Assembly: GCA_035275625.1 (NCBI GenBank) | Contig: DATEMK010000237.1 | Span: 1 to 12,465, forward strand | Reading direction: 5' to 3' | DNA length: 12,465 nucleotides | From: DATEMK01 sp035275625 | GTDB lineage: Bacteria; Bacteroidota; Bacteroidia; AKYH767-A; OLB10 | In this document: positions 12,146 to 12,465 of the stretch, piece after piece | How the letters are laid out: each line of letters starts with the position of its first letter | Position numbering within the stretch: the stretch's first letter is position 1 | Notes under the pieces: model-generated | Told to the model about the DNA's origin: nothing | The model's database searches: none | The model's input: only the letters and a program-made list of their open reading frames with translations | Made by a program: the position numbers and the translations under genes

Positions 12146-12325
12146 ATGAGCAAGATAAAAATAAAGCAGGTTAAGAGTGCGATTGACCGCCCGTTGATAC
12201 AAAAGAAAACATTGGCAGCACTGGGAATAACAAAAATGAATCATTCCGTTGAAGTGGAAGCAACTCCGCAGATCATGGGAATGGTTGGCAAAGTAAAACA
12301 TCTTCTTAGTGTTGAAAACATTTAA
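12146..12325 (+). CDS. rpmD: 50S ribosomal protein L30
   Basis: Translation from ATG at 12146 to TAA at 12323-12325 gives 59 residues, the normal size of bacterial L30. The protein begins MSKIKIKQVKSAIDRP, then QKKTLAALGITKMNHSVEVE (19-38), and ends with the family-typical IMGMVGKVKHLLSVENI. L30 lies in the 50S subunit and is non-essential in some bacteria and absent from several lineages. The position between rpsE and rplO is the standard spc arrangement. The upstream sequence AATCGG has no Shine-Dalgarno match. Confidence 0.96.
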   Translation: MSKIKIKQVKSAIDRPLIQKKTLAALGITKMNHSVEVEATPQIMGMVGKVKHLLSVENI

Positions 12326-12339
12326 TTTTTAAATCAGCA

Positions 12340-12465
12340 ATGAACTTAAGTAATTTAAAACCAGCAGAAGGTTCTGTAAAGAATAATAAAAGAAAAGGCA
12401 GGGGCACAGGATCCGGAAGAGGCGGAACATCCACACGCGGGCATAAAGGAGCGCAATCCAGATCG
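12340..12465 (+). CDS. rplO: 50S ribosomal protein L15, 5' part (cut by window end)
   Basis: The first 42 codons are present and the frame is open to the last base. The protein starts MNLSNLKPAEGSVKNNKRKG, followed by the glycine-rich TGSGRGGTSTRGHKGAQSRS (23-42), the typical N-terminal extension with which L15 threads into 23S rRNA. E. coli L15 is 144 residues, so about 100 should lie beyond the window. The start is 14 nt after rpmD. In most bacteria secY follows rplO. Confidence 0.96.
   Translation, partial: MNLSNLKPAEGSVKNNKRKGRGTGSGRGGTSTRGHKGAQSRS

Noticed and set aside
1..12465. A new protein-coding system such as defence, toxin-antitoxin or biosynthesis genes
   Set aside because: Every coding region is accounted for by known translation genes, and no space remains for extra genes beyond very small ORFs.

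Overview
The window is a stretch of the conserved str-S10-spc ribosomal protein cluster. All genes lie on the + strand and are packed head to tail. The order is rpsL (3' end), rpsG, fusA, rpsJ, rplC, rplD, rplW, rplB, rpsS, rplV, rpsC, rplP, rpmC, rpsQ, rplN, rplX, rplE, rpsN, rpsH, rplF, rplR, rpsE, rpmD and rplO (5' end). Every gene is recognisable by family motifs. No unknown protein gene, tRNA, rRNA, transposon or CRISPR array was found.

The organism is most likely a member of the Bacteroidota. The evidence is the lack of tuf between fusA and rpsJ, the zinc-free long form of S14, the sequence style of the proteins, the A/T-rich DNA, and the almost complete lack of Shine-Dalgarno sequences before the start codons. 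I cannot name the genus.

Layout: 1-26 is the probable end of S12. Positions 130-2794 are the rest of the str block (S7, EF-G). Positions 2817-8301 are the S10 block (S10, L3, L4, L23, L2, S19, L22, S3, L16, L29, S17). Positions 8400-12465 are the spc block up to the start of L15; secY would be expected next. The products are assembled into the two ribosomal subunits, and EF-G drives translocation on the finished ribosome. Some junctions are tight (rplC-rplD, rplD-rplW, rpsS-rplV, rpsC after rplV, rpmC after rplP, rpsE after rplR). Others have 35-129 bp spacers. No spacer exceeds 300 bp.

The unusual part is not the genes but these spacers. Most of the longer ones are filled with short degenerate tandem repeats, mainly with a 7-nt period and in two cases 8 nt. 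Each spacer uses its own word (for example CCTTAAA, AATGACC, AAATTGT, CCCGAAA, ATTAGAA), and some words recur in more than one spacer. Two spacers hold arrays in inverted pairs, one giving a perfect 27-bp hairpin between rplB and rpsS. In addition, S19, L22 and S3, encoded by three adjacent genes, carry three compositionally different low-complexity C-terminal tails, each with internal DNA repeats. I found no convincing undescribed protein system; the repeat-filled spacers are the best candidate for something under-described.
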